Assembly (NCBI RefSeq): GCF_900108505.1
Contig: NZ_FNWU01000003.1
Location: 202,673 to 266,672, forward strand
DNA length: 64,000 bases
Origin: Halopenitus malekzadehii
GTDB taxonomy: Archaea; Halobacteriota; Halobacteria; Halobacteriales; Haloferacaceae
Direction: 5' to 3'
The position numbers and the translations under genes were made by a program. The notes below the pieces were generated by a model. It was not told the origin of the DNA. It was given only the letters and a program-made list of their open reading frames with translations, and did not search any database. Shown in pieces: positions 1-9,432 of this stretch (the stretch's first letter is position 1; the number at the start of each line of letters is the position of its first letter).

Positions 1-836
1 TCGCGACCGAGCCCCTGCCGACCGACTCGCCGCTTTTGGACGTCGAGGACGTCGTCGTCACCCCGCATCTCGGTGCCTCGACGGAGGCGGCCCAGGAGAA
101 CGTCGCGACCGACACCGCCGACGCGGTGATCGCGGCGTTCAACGACGAGCCGGTCATCAACGCGCTCAACGCGCCCTCGGTCGACGAGAGCGCGTTCCCG
201 CGCATCGAGCCCTACATCGACCTGGCCGAGACCGCGGGGAAGGTGGCCGCACAGCTGCTCGAGGGGCGTATCTCCCGGATCGAGGTGACCTACGAGGGTG
301 ACATCGCCGAGGAGGAGATCGACCTCGTCACCGCGTCGGCACTGAAGGGCGTCTTCGAGCCGCTCGAGTGGCAGGTCAACGCGGTGAACGCGCCACAGCT
401 CGCCGAGGACCGCGGGATCGACGTCGTGGAGTCGAAGAGCCGACAGAGCGAGGACTTCCAGAGCGTCGTCCGTGTCACCGTCCACAACGGCGACGAGGAG
501 CTGTCGGTCGAGGGAACGCTGTTCGCCGGCGACGACCCCCGGATCGTCCGGATCGACGGGTTCCGCGTCGATGCGGTCCCCTACGGGCACATGCTCGTTG
601 CCCGGAACGCGGACAAGCCGGGCGTCATCGGCCTCATCGGGACCGTCCTCGGCGACCACGACGTGAACATCGCCGGGATGTTCAACGCCCGCGAGGTCCA
701 CGGCGGCGAGGCGATCACGGTCTACAACCTCGACCAGGAGGTACCGGACGCGGCGGTCGAGGAGCTGCTTGCTGACGACCGGATCATCACGGTCACGGAG
801 ATCACCCTCGACGCGGCGAACGGGCGCGAGGAGTAG
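1..836 (+). CDS. serA: D-3-phosphoglycerate dehydrogenase, C-terminal part (5' truncated by window)
   Basis: This is the end of SerA, which oxidises 3-phosphoglycerate in the first step of serine synthesis. Reading in frame from base 3, the protein enters at the E-P-L-P-x-D-S-P-L-L segment and the T-P-H-L-G-A-S-T segment that close the NAD-binding domain. An intervening substrate-binding-type domain and a C-terminal ACT domain follow (from about base 580, motif D-K-P-G-V-I-G-L-I-G). The long form with ACT is the usual archaeal/type-1 layout, and the ACT domain is the known site of serine feedback in the family. The catalytic His and the N-terminus lie outside the window. The stop codon sits in a 24-bp tandem repeat. 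The gene converges on thrC. Confidence 0.95.
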   Translation, partial: ATEPLPTDSPLLDVEDVVVTPHLGASTEAAQENVATDTADAVIAAFNDEPVINALNAPSVDESAFPRIEPYIDLAETAGKVAAQLLEGRISRIEVTYEGDIAEEEIDLVTASALKGVFEPLEWQVNAVNAPQLAEDRGIDVVESKSRQSEDFQSVVRVTVHNGDEELSVEGTLFAGDDPRIVRIDGFRVDAVPYGHMLVARNADKPGVIGLIGTVLGDHDVNIAGMFNAREVHGGEAITVYNLDQEVPDAAVEELLADDRIITVTEITLDAANGREE

Positions 837-878
837 GCGTCGAACGGGCGCGAGGAGTAGGCGTCGAACGGGCGCGAG
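817..878. repeat. 24-bp tandem repeat spanning the serA stop codon
   Basis: The unit CGAACGGGCGCGAGGAGTAG plus GCGT is present twice exactly (817-840, 841-864), followed by a 14-base partial third copy. The first copy contains the serA stop TAG. Because the unit is a multiple of three, the second copy puts another in-frame TAG after read-through. It lies between the convergent serA and thrC genes. Confidence 0.95.
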
Positions 879-890
879 ACGGGTTTTTCG

Positions 891-2174
891 TCAGTTCTCG
901 AGCAGCTCGAGCACGGCGCCAACGTCGTTTTCGACCGGCTCGGGGTCGTTGCCGGCCTCGTAGGCGGCGTCGGGGTCCTTGAGGAGGTGTCCCGTGGTCA
1001 GACAGACGACGCGCTCGTCATCGTCGACGACGCCCTGGCGACGGAGTTTCCGCAGGCCGGCCACGCTGGCGGCGGAGGCGGGTTCGACGCCGACGCCCTC
1101 GGCAGCGAGTGCGCGTTGGGCGTCGGTGATCTCGTCGTCGGAGACGGCGACGGCGGTGCCGCCGGTGTTCCGGATCCCGGGCAGCGCCTTCGGCGCGTTG
1201 ACCGGATTGCCGATGCGGATCGCGGTCGCGCGCGTCTCGACGTCCTCCCAGCGGCGGACCTCGTCAGCCCCATCCTCGATCGCTTCGACCATCGGAGCGG
1301 CGCCTTCGGCCTGGACGCCGGTGAGTTTGGGGACGTCGTCGACGTCGAGCGCGCCCGACTGGACGAGCTCGCGGAAGGCCTTGTACAGCGCCGCGGTGTT
1401 GCCGGCGTTGCCGACCGGCAACACGATCCGGTCGGGGTAGGTGTCGTGATCGGCGTGGAACGCCTCGAGGATCTCGAAGCCGATCGTCTTCTGGCCCTCG
1501 AGCCGGAAGGGGTTCAGCGAGTTGAGCAGGTAGGCCTCCCCGCGGGCGGCGAGCTCCTGAACGATGTCGAGGCAGGCGTCGAAGTTGCCGTCGACCTCGA
1601 GGATCCGCGCGTCGTGGAGGCTCGCCTGGGCGATCTTGCCGGCGGCGACCTTGCCCGCCGGGAGGAGGACGAGCGTCTCGAGGTCCGCCCGGCCGCCGTA
1701 GGCGGCGAGCGCGGCCGAGGTGTTGCCCGTGGAGGCGCACGCGAGCGCGCCGACGTCGAGCTCCTCGGCGACGCGGACGCCGACGGTCATTCCGCGGTCC
1801 TTGAACGAGCCCGTCGGGTTCATTCCCTCGTGTTTGACTCGGAGCGTCTCGACGCCGACGTCGGCCTCGAGCCGTGGGACGGTGTGCAGCGGCGTGTCGC
1901 CCTCCGGCAGGGTGACGCCGATGTCGAACGGGAGCGCCTCCCGGTACCGCCAGACGCCGCGGTCGGGGCCGTCCGCGGACGCGCCCTCGCCGAAGTCCTC
2001 GAAGGTCGGCGGGGTCGCATAGCGGGCCTCAAGCAGGCCGTCACAGTCGTCACAGGTGTAGCGGACGTCCTCAAAGGGGGCGAACGTGGAGCCGCACGCG
2101 ATACAGGCGAGCCACACTCCGTCGTCGGCGCACTCGGGAGCGTCCGGCGCGGGCGTGTCGAGGTCGAGCGTCAT
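891..2174 (-). CDS. thrC: threonine synthase
   Basis: ThrC converts O-phosphohomoserine to threonine using pyridoxal phosphate. The 427-residue product starts with a zinc-ribbon-like pair (Cys24/Cys27 and Cys41/Cys44). Next comes the PLP lysine in G-S-F-K-D-R-G (Lys125), then A-S-T-G-N-T-S and P-V-G-N-A-G-N, the phosphate-binding loops of fold-type II enzymes. Length and the N-terminal zinc-ribbon extension fit archaeal ThrC. A TATA-like CATAAAAGG on the forward strand at 2197-2205 (TTTTATG on the coding strand) lies about 25 nt before the ATG, so the transcript is probably leaderless. The gene is monocistronic and converges on serA. Confidence 0.97.
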   Translation of the reverse strand: MTLDLDTPAPDAPECADDGVWLACIACGSTFAPFEDVRYTCDDCDGLLEARYATPPTFEDFGEGASADGPDRGVWRYREALPFDIGVTLPEGDTPLHTVPRLEADVGVETLRVKHEGMNPTGSFKDRGMTVGVRVAEELDVGALACASTGNTSAALAAYGGRADLETLVLLPAGKVAAGKIAQASLHDARILEVDGNFDACLDIVQELAARGEAYLLNSLNPFRLEGQKTIGFEILEAFHADHDTYPDRIVLPVGNAGNTAALYKAFRELVQSGALDVDDVPKLTGVQAEGAAPMVEAIEDGADEVRRWEDVETRATAIRIGNPVNAPKALPGIRNTGGTAVAVSDDEITDAQRALAAEGVGVEPASAASVAGLRKLRRQGVVDDDERVVCLTTGHLLKDPDAAYEAGNDPEPVENDVGAVLELLEN

Positions 2175-2225
2175 CGTTCGAGGGTTACCCCGCCGACATA
2201 AAAGGTGGGTGGTCCGAGCGGGGCA

Positions 2226-2912
2226 TCAGGTCGTCGTCGACTTCGACTTGTCCTCGGTCTCGGGGAGATCGACGCCCTCGGCCGCCTCCAGGTTGGCGGT
2301 CTCCTTTTCGGTCGCGACGTGCCATCGATCGACCGTGGATTCGTACTCCGCGAGGATGTCCGAGACCGCCGCCTTCAGGTCGTCGTCGTTGACGTTCACC
2401 TCGAAGACGAACTCCTCGTCCGCCTCGCCGCGGCCGACGCGCTGAATGTTGGCGCTTATCAGTTCGTTGTCGAAGTAGTACGGCGCAAGCTGGGTCATCA
2501 CGTTGCGATAGACGGTGTCCTCAACCTTTCGGATGGCCTTCCGACCGGCGGAATCGGCGGCGCGCGCGACGTGTTCGATCGACTCGCCCCACCGGTCGAT
2601 CGCGCCCTCGTTGTCGCCGGCCTCGACCTTCTCGTAGGACTCCGAGAGCTTCTCGCCGGCGGTCTGCATGTCCTCGCTCGCACTCTTGCCCGCCTTTTCC
2701 CCCTCGCCCTTGCTCACGGAGGCCTGTTCTGCGGTCTTCGCCGAAACGTCCTCGTCGATCAGCTCGTGGGCGCGCGGGCGCCACTCGTCCCACTCGTGGA
2801 AGGCGTCGTCGTTGACGTCGGCCTCCCGAAGCGCCTGCGTGATCTTCTCGCCGTGTTCAACCATATCCCCCCAGTCCCCGCGGATCTTGAACCCGGAGAT
2901 GCTCTCTTCCAT
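2226..2912 (-). CDS. conserved haloarchaeal acidic protein of unknown function
   Basis: The product has 228 residues, is strongly acidic, and has no signal peptide or membrane segment. It begins M-E-E-S-I-S-G-F-K-I-R-G-D-W-G. The middle (about residues 60-130) is Lys/Glu/Ala-rich and probably helical, and the C-terminal third looks like a small alpha/beta domain (F-V-F-E-V-N-V-N-D-D-D-L). The family resembles one annotated only as a haloarchaeal DUF (possibly DUF5828; not verified), and no function can be given. A TATA-like element (GGGCTTTACGG on the coding strand, 2937-2947) sits 25-35 nt upstream of the ATG and supports this start. Confidence 0.8.
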   Translation of the reverse strand: MEESISGFKIRGDWGDMVEHGEKITQALREADVNDDAFHEWDEWRPRAHELIDEDVSAKTAEQASVSKGEGEKAGKSASEDMQTAGEKLSESYEKVEAGDNEGAIDRWGESIEHVARAADSAGRKAIRKVEDTVYRNVMTQLAPYYFDNELISANIQRVGRGEADEEFVFEVNVNDDDLKAAVSDILAEYESTVDRWHVATEKETANLEAAEGVDLPETEDKSKSTTT

Positions 2913-2983
2913 CGGTTAGCCGAGGCGTACGTAACGGAGCCGTAAAGCCCCTCCGGCAGGCCGCGTGGTCGGGCGTCGCCGTG

Positions 2984-2990
2984 TTTTTTG
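2984..2990 (+). promoter_or_regulatory. TATA-like box deciding the cupin start
   Basis: A T-run (GTTTTTTG) lies 25-31 nt before the ATG at 3015. It overlaps the alternative in-frame upstream start at 2988, so translation is expected to begin at 3015 on a leaderless mRNA. Confidence 0.6.
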
Positions 2991-3014
2991 TCGATCGACC
3001 AAGAGGGGACGGCC

Positions 3015-3416
3015 ATGGGCTACCGTATCGTCGATCCCGACGCGATCGATCCCACCCCCGATCGGCCCTGCGAGCAGCGTGCGCTGACCGAGCCTGCGGG
3101 ACTCGAACACGTCGCGATGAACCGCTATCGGGCCGACCCGGGCGAATCGATCCCGCTCCGGTACCATTTCCACGAGAAACAGGAGGAAGCGTTCTACGTA
3201 CTGGCGGGCGAGCTGGCCGTCGAGACGCCGGAGAAAACCTACACGGTACCGTCCGGATCCCTGTTCGTCGTCGATCCGGGCGATCCACAGCGCGCGTACA
3301 ACCCCGCGGACGCCGCAGAATCGATCGAGATCCTGGCGATCGGGGCCCCGCAGACGACGGGCGACGCCAGGCAGCACGACCCGAACGAGCCGGATGACGA
3401 CGCCGGCGCGGAGTAA
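3015..3416 (+). CDS. small cupin-domain protein
   Basis: This 133-residue single-domain cupin has the two half-motifs of the fold: H-F-H-E-K-Q-E-E-A-F-Y-V-L-x-G-E (metal site with two His and a Glu), then P-x-G-S-L-F-V-V-D-P-G-D-P-Q-R. In motif 2 the usual final His is replaced by Gln or Arg, so metal binding may be altered. The family includes isomerases, dioxygenases and sugar-binding proteins, and the substrate cannot be inferred here. An in-frame start 27 nt upstream was rejected because it falls inside the TATA-like element. The tail (about residues 118-133) is acidic and low-complexity. Confidence 0.85.
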   Translation: MGYRIVDPDAIDPTPDRPCEQRALTEPAGLEHVAMNRYRADPGESIPLRYHFHEKQEEAFYVLAGELAVETPEKTYTVPSGSLFVVDPGDPQRAYNPADAAESIEILAIGAPQTTGDARQHDPNEPDDDAGAE

Positions 3417-3489
3417 CCGATAGAGCGGGGACGATCGGAACCGGTCAGGTCGGAGCGGAACAGGTCGAATCGGAGCAGATCGAGCCCGA

Positions 3490-3636
3490 TCAGGCGGCGT
3501 CGCCGTCGCTGTCGCCGTTTCCGGGCGCGTGTACCTCGTCGTTCCGGGAGTCCCACACGAACCAGAGCATCACGATCGTCATCCCCACGACGGCGACGCC
3601 GGCCGCGACGGTCGCTGCCGTTATCAGTTCTTGCAT
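3490..3636 (-). CDS. 48-residue single-span membrane protein
   Basis: The ATG at 3636 opens a 48-residue product with one hydrophobic segment (about residues 6-27, ending M-L-W-F-V-W-D) and an acidic Gly/Asp-rich C-terminal tail. A TATA-like GATTTATGC (coding strand, 3656-3664) lies 20-28 nt upstream, which supports this short start over a longer Arg/Pro-rich extension in the same frame. Small membrane proteins of this kind are common in haloarchaea, and no function is known. It is convergent with the cupin gene and divergent from pyrD. Confidence 0.65.
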   Translation of the reverse strand: MQELITAATVAAGVAVVGMTIVMLWFVWDSRNDEVHAPGNGDSDGDAA

Positions 3637-3808
3637 ATCCCAGCATCCGCCGGCTGCATAAATCAACGTGTCGGCTTCGGTCGAACGCGGCGGCGGCATC
3701 CGTCGAACGCGTCGATGTCGATTTCGGTCGAACGCGGCACACGGCGCGTGCCGAATTCCGCCGGGAGGATGCCGGGATTCTTGACCGTCGGGCGCGACCA
3801 CTTCGACG

Positions 3809-4864
3809 ATGAACGTCTACGACGCGTGCAAGCCGGCGCTGTTCGCGCTCCCGGCGGAGACCGCACACCGGTCGATCCACCGGCTGTTGCGGACGATCCA
3901 GGGAACCCCGGTGACGGACCTCCTCCGGCGACGGTACGTCGTCGAGGATCCCCGGTTGCGAACCTCGGCGTTCGGCTGCTCGTTCCCGAACCCGGTCGGC
4001 GTCGCCGCGGGATTCGACAAGAACGCGGAGATCCCGCGCGCGCTGGCCGCGCTCGGGTTCGGCCACGTCGAGGTCGGCGGCGTCACTGCGGAGGCACAGC
4101 CCGGAAACCCGCGGCCCCGGATGTTCCGGTTGCGGGAGGACCGTGGACTCATCAACCGGATGGGGTTCAACAATCAGGGCGCCGATCGCGTCGGCCGGCG
4201 ACTCGGTGCCGAGCCGCTTCCGACCGTCCCGGTCGGGATCAACATCGGGAAGTCGAAGTCGACGCCGCTCGCGGAGGCACCCGGAGACTACGAGTACACC
4301 TACGAGCGCGTTGCGGACGCCGGCGACTACTTCGTGGTCAACGTTTCAAGTCCGAACACGCCCGGACTCCGGTCGCTGCAGGACCGGGACGCCCTCGAGT
4401 CCATCCTGGGGACGCTTACCGACGCCGGCGCCGATCCGCTGCTCGTGAAACTCTCACCGGACCTGCCGCGACCCGCCATCGAGGAGGCGCTTGCGGTCGT
4501 CGACGACCTCGGTCTGGACGGCGTGATCGCGACCAACACGACGACGGACCGGCCGGACTCGCTGCAGAGCCCGCAGCGTGCCGAACGCGGCGGCCTCTCC
4601 GGCAAGCCGATCGAGGGGACCGCGACCGACCTGATCCGGTTCATCGCCGAACGAACCGACGTGCCGATCGTCGGCGTGGGCGGAGTCGACGACGCGTACG
4701 GCGCCTACGAGAAGATCCGCGCCGGCGCGTCGGTCGTCCAGCTATACACCGGGTTGGTGTATCAGGGACCGAGCGTGGCTCGCGACATCAACGAGGGGCT
4801 TCTCGAGTTGCTCGATCGCGACGGGTTCGAGTCGATCGAGGACGCCGTCGGCGCCGATCTGTGA
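3809..4864 (+). CDS. pyrD: dihydroorotate dehydrogenase (quinone), class 2
   Basis: PyrD oxidises dihydroorotate to orotate in pyrimidine synthesis. Class 2 assignment rests on the 351-residue length, the N-terminal amphipathic extension (residues 1-45) that docks the enzyme to the membrane, and the Ser-type catalytic loop V-N-V-S-S-P-N-T-P-G-L (Ser180/Ser181), where class 1 enzymes use Cys. FMN-binding segments are visible: A-A-G-F-D-K-N-A, G-F-N-N-Q-G, N-I-G-K-S-K, and the final G-V-G-G-V with a following Y-T-G. Electrons should go to the quinone pool. The gene stands alone, between a small minus-strand gene and the valS 3' end. Confidence 0.97.
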   Translation: MNVYDACKPALFALPAETAHRSIHRLLRTIQGTPVTDLLRRRYVVEDPRLRTSAFGCSFPNPVGVAAGFDKNAEIPRALAALGFGHVEVGGVTAEAQPGNPRPRMFRLREDRGLINRMGFNNQGADRVGRRLGAEPLPTVPVGINIGKSKSTPLAEAPGDYEYTYERVADAGDYFVVNVSSPNTPGLRSLQDRDALESILGTLTDAGADPLLVKLSPDLPRPAIEEALAVVDDLGLDGVIATNTTTDRPDSLQSPQRAERGGLSGKPIEGTATDLIRFIAERTDVPIVGVGGVDDAYGAYEKIRAGASVVQLYTGLVYQGPSVARDINEGLLELLDRDGFESIEDAVGADL

Positions 4865-4899
4865 CGGTGGGTTCCTCCCAGATCCGCAGTGGGGACCGC

Positions 4900-7542
4900 T
4901 CAGTCGCCCGTCCGCACGATCACGGCGGCGTCACCGGCCTCGAGCAGGTCGCCCTCGCCCTGATACTGTCGGTCGGTTTCGACCGTGAACTCCTCGGGGG
5001 ACAGCTCGTGACCGGCAACGTGTAGCTCGCCGTCGACGAGTTCGTACTCGCCGGCCTCGATGCCGGCCTCGATGTCGGGGACGTCGCCGCCGTAGGCCGG
5101 CCCGACCGTGGCATAGTCGAGGTCGATCCCGGTCGTGACCGTCTCGACGGGCGCCTCCGCGTCGGGATGGACGCGCAAGTCCCCGACGTGCATCACGCCG
5201 GTGACGTCGTCCTCGAAGCCGCGGACGTCTCCGTACACCTCGACGACGTCGATGGGCGCGTTGAGCGGGAGCTGTTGGTCGCTTTTGAACTTCCGGAGCG
5301 CGCCGACGACCGCCATCGCGAGCTCGCCGGCGTCGTGGTCCGCCTCCAGCCCGAGCGGTTCGGGCCAGTCGGCGAGGTGGATCGACTCGGCGGCCGCGGG
5401 CGTCTCGTCGGACGCCCCATCGGCGGCGCCGTCGACGTACTCGGCGTGCCAGATCTCCTCGGTGACGTGTGCAAGCAGCGGGGCGAACAGCTTCAGGAAC
5501 CGGCGGTGGGCCGTCCGGAGGGTGTACCGGGCCGAGTCGTCCTCCCGCTGTTTGGCGATCTCGAGGTAGTCGTCACAGAACGTGCCCCAAAAGAACGTCC
5601 GGAGGCCGTCGCGGGCCTTCGAGAACTCCCGGTTCTCGAGATGCTCCGTGAGCCGCTCGAGCTCCCGGTCGATCTCCGCGAGCAGCCACCGGTCGAGCTC
5701 GGCCAGCTCGTCGGGCTCCGCCGGGTACGGCTCCGGCGCGAGCGACTCGACGAGCTTCGAGGCGTTCCACAGCTTGCGGATGAGCTTCTCGCCCGCGCGC
5801 AGGCCCTTCTCCTGGTAGGGGAGGTCGTCGCCGATCGCGGAGCCGGCGGCCCAAAAGCGGGCGGCGTCGACCGGGTACTCCTCCAGCACGGCGTCGGGGT
5901 CGACGACGTTGCCCTTCGATTTCGACATCTTCTCGCGGTTCTCGTCGAGGACCATCCCGTTGATCATCGTCGACTCGAAGGGCACCTCGCCGGTGTGTTC
6001 GTAACACTTGATCACCGTGTGGAACAGCCAGAAGGAGATGATGTCGTGGCCCTGTGGGCGAACGTCGATCGGGTAGATCTCCGGCCGGTCCATCGTGAAC
6101 TCGCCGGCGTCGGCGTCGTAGTCCCAGCCGGCGTTGATGAGCGGCGTGAGCGAGGAGGTGGCCCAGGTGTCGAGCACGTCGTCCTCGGGAACGAACTCTC
6201 CGTGGCCACACTCCGGACAGGCGTCGACGGGCGGGTCGTCCGAGAGGGGATCGACAGGGAGGGCGTCCTTCTCGGCGATGACCTCGTGGTCGCAGTCCGC
6301 GCAGTACCAGACCGGGAACGGGATGCCCGAGGAGCGCTGCCGGGAGATGAGCCAGTCCCACTGGAGCCCCTCGACCCAGTGTTCATACCGGGTGAACATC
6401 TTCTCGGGGAACCAGTCCATCTCGCGGCCGGCCTGGAGGTACTCCTCGCGCTTGTCGAGAACCTTCACGTACCACTGCTCGGTGACGAGGAACTCGACGC
6501 CGACGCCGCAGCGCTCGTGGACGTTGACGGTGTGGGTGATCGCCCGCCGGTCCAGCAGCGCGCCCTCGTCCTCGAGGTCGCTCACGATCGCCTCCCGAGC
6601 CTCCGAGGAGTGCATCCCCTCGTAGGGGCCGGCCACGTCGGTCATGTGGCCCGACTCGTCGATGGCGACGCGGAGGTCCAGATCGTGGGCCTGGTACCAC
6701 TCGATGTCGTTCTGGTCGCCAAAGGTACAGCACATCACGATGCCGGACCCCGTCTCCATGTCGACGCGATCGTCCGCGATGATCGGCACGTCGTGGCCGA
6801 ACAGCGGGATCGTCGCCTCCTGGCCGACGAGGTGTTGGTTCTCGTCGTCGTCAGGGTGGACGAAGACGGCGACGCAGGCGGGCAACAGCTCCGGCCGCGT
6901 GGTGGAGATGGTGAATCCCTCGCCGGAGTCGGCAACGGCGAACTCGATATCGTGGAAGTGGGAGTCCTGCTCGTCGTCCTCGGTCTCGACCTGCGAGATG
7001 GCCGTCTCACACTCTGGACACCAGATGGCGGGTGCCTGCTCGCGGTACTCGCGACCCTTCTCGTAGAGGTCGATGAACGAGAGCTGGGAGACGCGCTGGA
7101 CCTCGGGGGAGATGGTGCGGTAGGTGTTGTTCCAGTCGATCGACAGGCCCATCGCCTGCATCTTCTCGGTGAAGTCGGCCTCGTACTCCCGGCAGACCTC
7201 CCGGCACTTGCGCTGGAACTCGCGGCGCTCGAAGTCCTGATGGCGGACGTCGAGTTCGCGCTCGGTCAGCCGCTCGGAGGCGATCCCGTTGTCGTCGTAG
7301 CCGAACGGGTAGAGAACGTCGCGGCCGTTCATCCGGTGGAACCGGGCGACGACGTCCTGAAGGATCGAGCCGTAGACGTGGCCCCAGTGGAGGTTCCCCG
7401 AGACGGTCGGTGGGGGGGTATCGATCGCGAACGCGGTGTCCGGATCGGCGGTCTCCTCCGGATAGGCGAACGTCTCGTCGTCGACCCATCGGCGCTGCCA
7501 GCGCGCCTCGACGGCGTCGGGGTCATACTCTCCGCTGGGCAT
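4900..7542 (-). CDS. valS: valyl-tRNA synthetase
   Basis: This is an 880-residue class I synthetase that charges tRNA-Val and edits misactivated Thr. The HIGH-type signature is H-W-G-H (residues 52-55) after P-P-P-T-V-S-G-N-L. KMSKS is intact at residues 538-542 in R-E-K-M-S-K-S-K-G-N-V-V-D-P-D. Zinc-binding Cys pairs appear in the connective regions (C-P-E-C and Y-C-A-D-C-D, then C-P-E-C-G-H). The C-terminal anticodon-binding helices and a short beta tail follow. A TATA-like GCTTAACAGG (coding strand, 7570-7579) lies about 30 nt upstream of the ATG. The gene is convergent with pyrD. Confidence 0.98.
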   Translation of the reverse strand: MPSGEYDPDAVEARWQRRWVDDETFAYPEETADPDTAFAIDTPPPTVSGNLHWGHVYGSILQDVVARFHRMNGRDVLYPFGYDDNGIASERLTERELDVRHQDFERREFQRKCREVCREYEADFTEKMQAMGLSIDWNNTYRTISPEVQRVSQLSFIDLYEKGREYREQAPAIWCPECETAISQVETEDDEQDSHFHDIEFAVADSGEGFTISTTRPELLPACVAVFVHPDDDENQHLVGQEATIPLFGHDVPIIADDRVDMETGSGIVMCCTFGDQNDIEWYQAHDLDLRVAIDESGHMTDVAGPYEGMHSSEAREAIVSDLEDEGALLDRRAITHTVNVHERCGVGVEFLVTEQWYVKVLDKREEYLQAGREMDWFPEKMFTRYEHWVEGLQWDWLISRQRSSGIPFPVWYCADCDHEVIAEKDALPVDPLSDDPPVDACPECGHGEFVPEDDVLDTWATSSLTPLINAGWDYDADAGEFTMDRPEIYPIDVRPQGHDIISFWLFHTVIKCYEHTGEVPFESTMINGMVLDENREKMSKSKGNVVDPDAVLEEYPVDAARFWAAGSAIGDDLPYQEKGLRAGEKLIRKLWNASKLVESLAPEPYPAEPDELAELDRWLLAEIDRELERLTEHLENREFSKARDGLRTFFWGTFCDDYLEIAKQREDDSARYTLRTAHRRFLKLFAPLLAHVTEEIWHAEYVDGAADGASDETPAAAESIHLADWPEPLGLEADHDAGELAMAVVGALRKFKSDQQLPLNAPIDVVEVYGDVRGFEDDVTGVMHVGDLRVHPDAEAPVETVTTGIDLDYATVGPAYGGDVPDIEAGIEAGEYELVDGELHVAGHELSPEEFTVETDRQYQGEGDLLEAGDAAVIVRTGD

Positions 7543-7626
7543 TCTTGGGTGTCGATACCGCCGGTTGCCTGTTAAGCGCCTCGATCGGTGCAGCGACGGC
7601 CGTCGGGAGAACCGTCCGGCTTCCGC

Positions 7627-9432
7627 CTACTCGAGCGCGTCCAGCCGGAACTCGAAGGCCGCCACCGGCAGCTCCATATCGTGCTCGACGAGCACGGCGG
7701 GGTGAACCTCGCCGATCACGCCGACGGTCTCGCCGTCGATCTCGATCGCGGCGGTGCGTCCGTCGATGAAGGTCGGATGGTCGGTCGGCGGCGTCGCGAG
7801 GTCGACGTCGAAGTCACGGCAGACCGCCTGCAGCCGGGCCTTCGCGTCCTCGTAGCTCGCGTCGGTCCGGGCGAGGACGGCCGCGACCGTCCGACGTTCG
7901 GCGACGTTCGTGTTCTCGGTCTCGTCGCGCTCGGCGGCCAGCCCGATCTCCGCGAGGTCCTGGGGGTACGCCCGGTGAGTGTTCCGCTCAAGGACCATCA
8001 ACAGCGAGGGGAGCGCCCACGTGCGCAGCTGCGTGTAGTCCTCGCTGTAGGGTTCGGTGATCTCGACGGGCTCGCCGCCCCCGGCGACGTCGGTCCCGGG
8101 ATCGACGCGCAGCCGGTCGTAGTTCTCCGGGCCGCTTATCATGTGGAAGTTGAGCAGGTCCTCGAAGCCGAGCCCGACGAGGCCGTCGCGGGCCGCGTCC
8201 TCGAGTCGCGACCGGTCGTGACGGCCGCCGACGGTCCCGACGTCGGGATAGCGCGGTTCGAGGTCGTTGAACCCGTAGGCGCGCCCGACGTCGTCCACGA
8301 GGTCGTAGGGGTGGAGCACGTCGACGCGGTACGGCGGGACCTCGACGTCGTAGACGACGTCCTCGCCCAGCGAGTAGGTCGCATCGAGCCCGGAGCGCTC
8401 GAAGAGGTCGACGACCTCGTCGGGCTTGAACGAGACGCCGATCGTCGACTCGATGCGGTCGTGGGAGACCGACTTCTCGGTCACATCGAGGTCGGGCCGG
8501 ACGAGCGTCCGGCCGGCGCTCGGGTGGGATGCGGTCGATGAGTCGCTCCCGCCGGCGATCGGCTCGACGTCGGCGGCGCCGTCAGCACCGGCTCCGCCGT
8601 CAGCGTCGCCGTCCGGATACGCGATCTCGACGTCCTCGATCGTGGCGCCACGGGCGGAGAGCGCGTAACAGACGATCGCGAGCATCCGGTCGATCGTCCA
8701 CTGGTCGGTTCCCGTCATCTCGACGAGCAGCTCGCGGCTGCCCGTGGTCACCTCGGTCCGGCGCCCATTGATGACCGGCGGGAACGAGAAGAGCCCGAGG
8801 TCGTCGTAGATGGCCGGATAGCGGTCGTACTCCGCGACGAGGTCGGCGTAAGTGCGGCCGGTGTCGTGGTTCTCGAGCACGTCCGCTGGAGTCATCTCGG
8901 CGTCCGAATCGAGCGGGACGAACGTGTCACCCTCAGGGTCGACCCCGCGGTAGGTGATCGCGTTGCCGTCGCCGTCACTCTCCGCGTTGCCCTTGAGCAT
9001 CGCGAGGTCGTGGATGCCGATCGCGCCCTTGGCGCGCTTGCGGCCCATCGTCGCGTGCAGCTTCTCCTGGAGCTGGATGAGCGAGTCGAGCGCGTCGTCG
9101 TCAAGATCCACGCCGCGAACGACCGCGCCGGTGACGTACGGGCGCTCGTCGGGGACCGAGTCCGCGACCTCGATCGTCCAGTCGGCGTCGTTGGTGTCGG
9201 GAACGTGGACGCCACGGGCGTCGCCGTAGTGGTAGCGCAGCGATCGGGCGATCCCCTCGACCGAGAGCCGGTCCAAGCGGTCCGGCGCGAACTCGAGCTG
9301 GAGGTCGCCGTCCTCCGTCTCGCCCTCGAACTCCAGTCCGAGCGCGAACAGGTCGTCGATGAACTCCTCGTCGGTCTTCTCGTGGCCGGTCAGCTCGCGC
9401 AGCTCGTCGGGGTCGACGTCGACGACGGGCAT
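7627..9432 (-). CDS. pheT: phenylalanyl-tRNA synthetase beta subunit
   Basis: PheT is the non-catalytic, editing partner of PheS in the heterotetrameric PheRS. The 601-residue size is the archaeal form. The N-terminal segment M-P-V-V-D-V-D-P-D-E-L, a B3/4-type editing region (about 90-260) and a C-terminal catalytic-like module can be seen. The region around residues 275-310 carries an Ala/Gly/Asp/Ser-rich, low-complexity insertion of about 35 residues, a typical haloarchaeal surface loop. Its start codon overlaps the pheS stop by one base (TAATG), so translation is coupled and subunit balance is likely set this way. Confidence 0.97.
   Translation of the reverse strand: MPVVDVDPDELRELTGHEKTDEEFIDDLFALGLEFEGETEDGDLQLEFAPDRLDRLSVEGIARSLRYHYGDARGVHVPDTNDADWTIEVADSVPDERPYVTGAVVRGVDLDDDALDSLIQLQEKLHATMGRKRAKGAIGIHDLAMLKGNAESDGDGNAITYRGVDPEGDTFVPLDSDAEMTPADVLENHDTGRTYADLVAEYDRYPAIYDDLGLFSFPPVINGRRTEVTTGSRELLVEMTGTDQWTIDRMLAIVCYALSARGATIEDVEIAYPDGDADGGAGADGAADVEPIAGGSDSSTASHPSAGRTLVRPDLDVTEKSVSHDRIESTIGVSFKPDEVVDLFERSGLDATYSLGEDVVYDVEVPPYRVDVLHPYDLVDDVGRAYGFNDLEPRYPDVGTVGGRHDRSRLEDAARDGLVGLGFEDLLNFHMISGPENYDRLRVDPGTDVAGGGEPVEITEPYSEDYTQLRTWALPSLLMVLERNTHRAYPQDLAEIGLAAERDETENTNVAERRTVAAVLARTDASYEDAKARLQAVCRDFDVDLATPPTDHPTFIDGRTAAIEIDGETVGVIGEVHPAVLVEHDMELPVAAFEFRLDALE

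Noticed and set aside
987..2201. Long plus-strand ORF antisense to thrC, and similar long antisense ORFs over valS, pheT, pheS and hisS.
   Set aside because: These are shadows of real genes caused by high GC and strong codon bias. The sense-strand genes have clear catalytic motifs.
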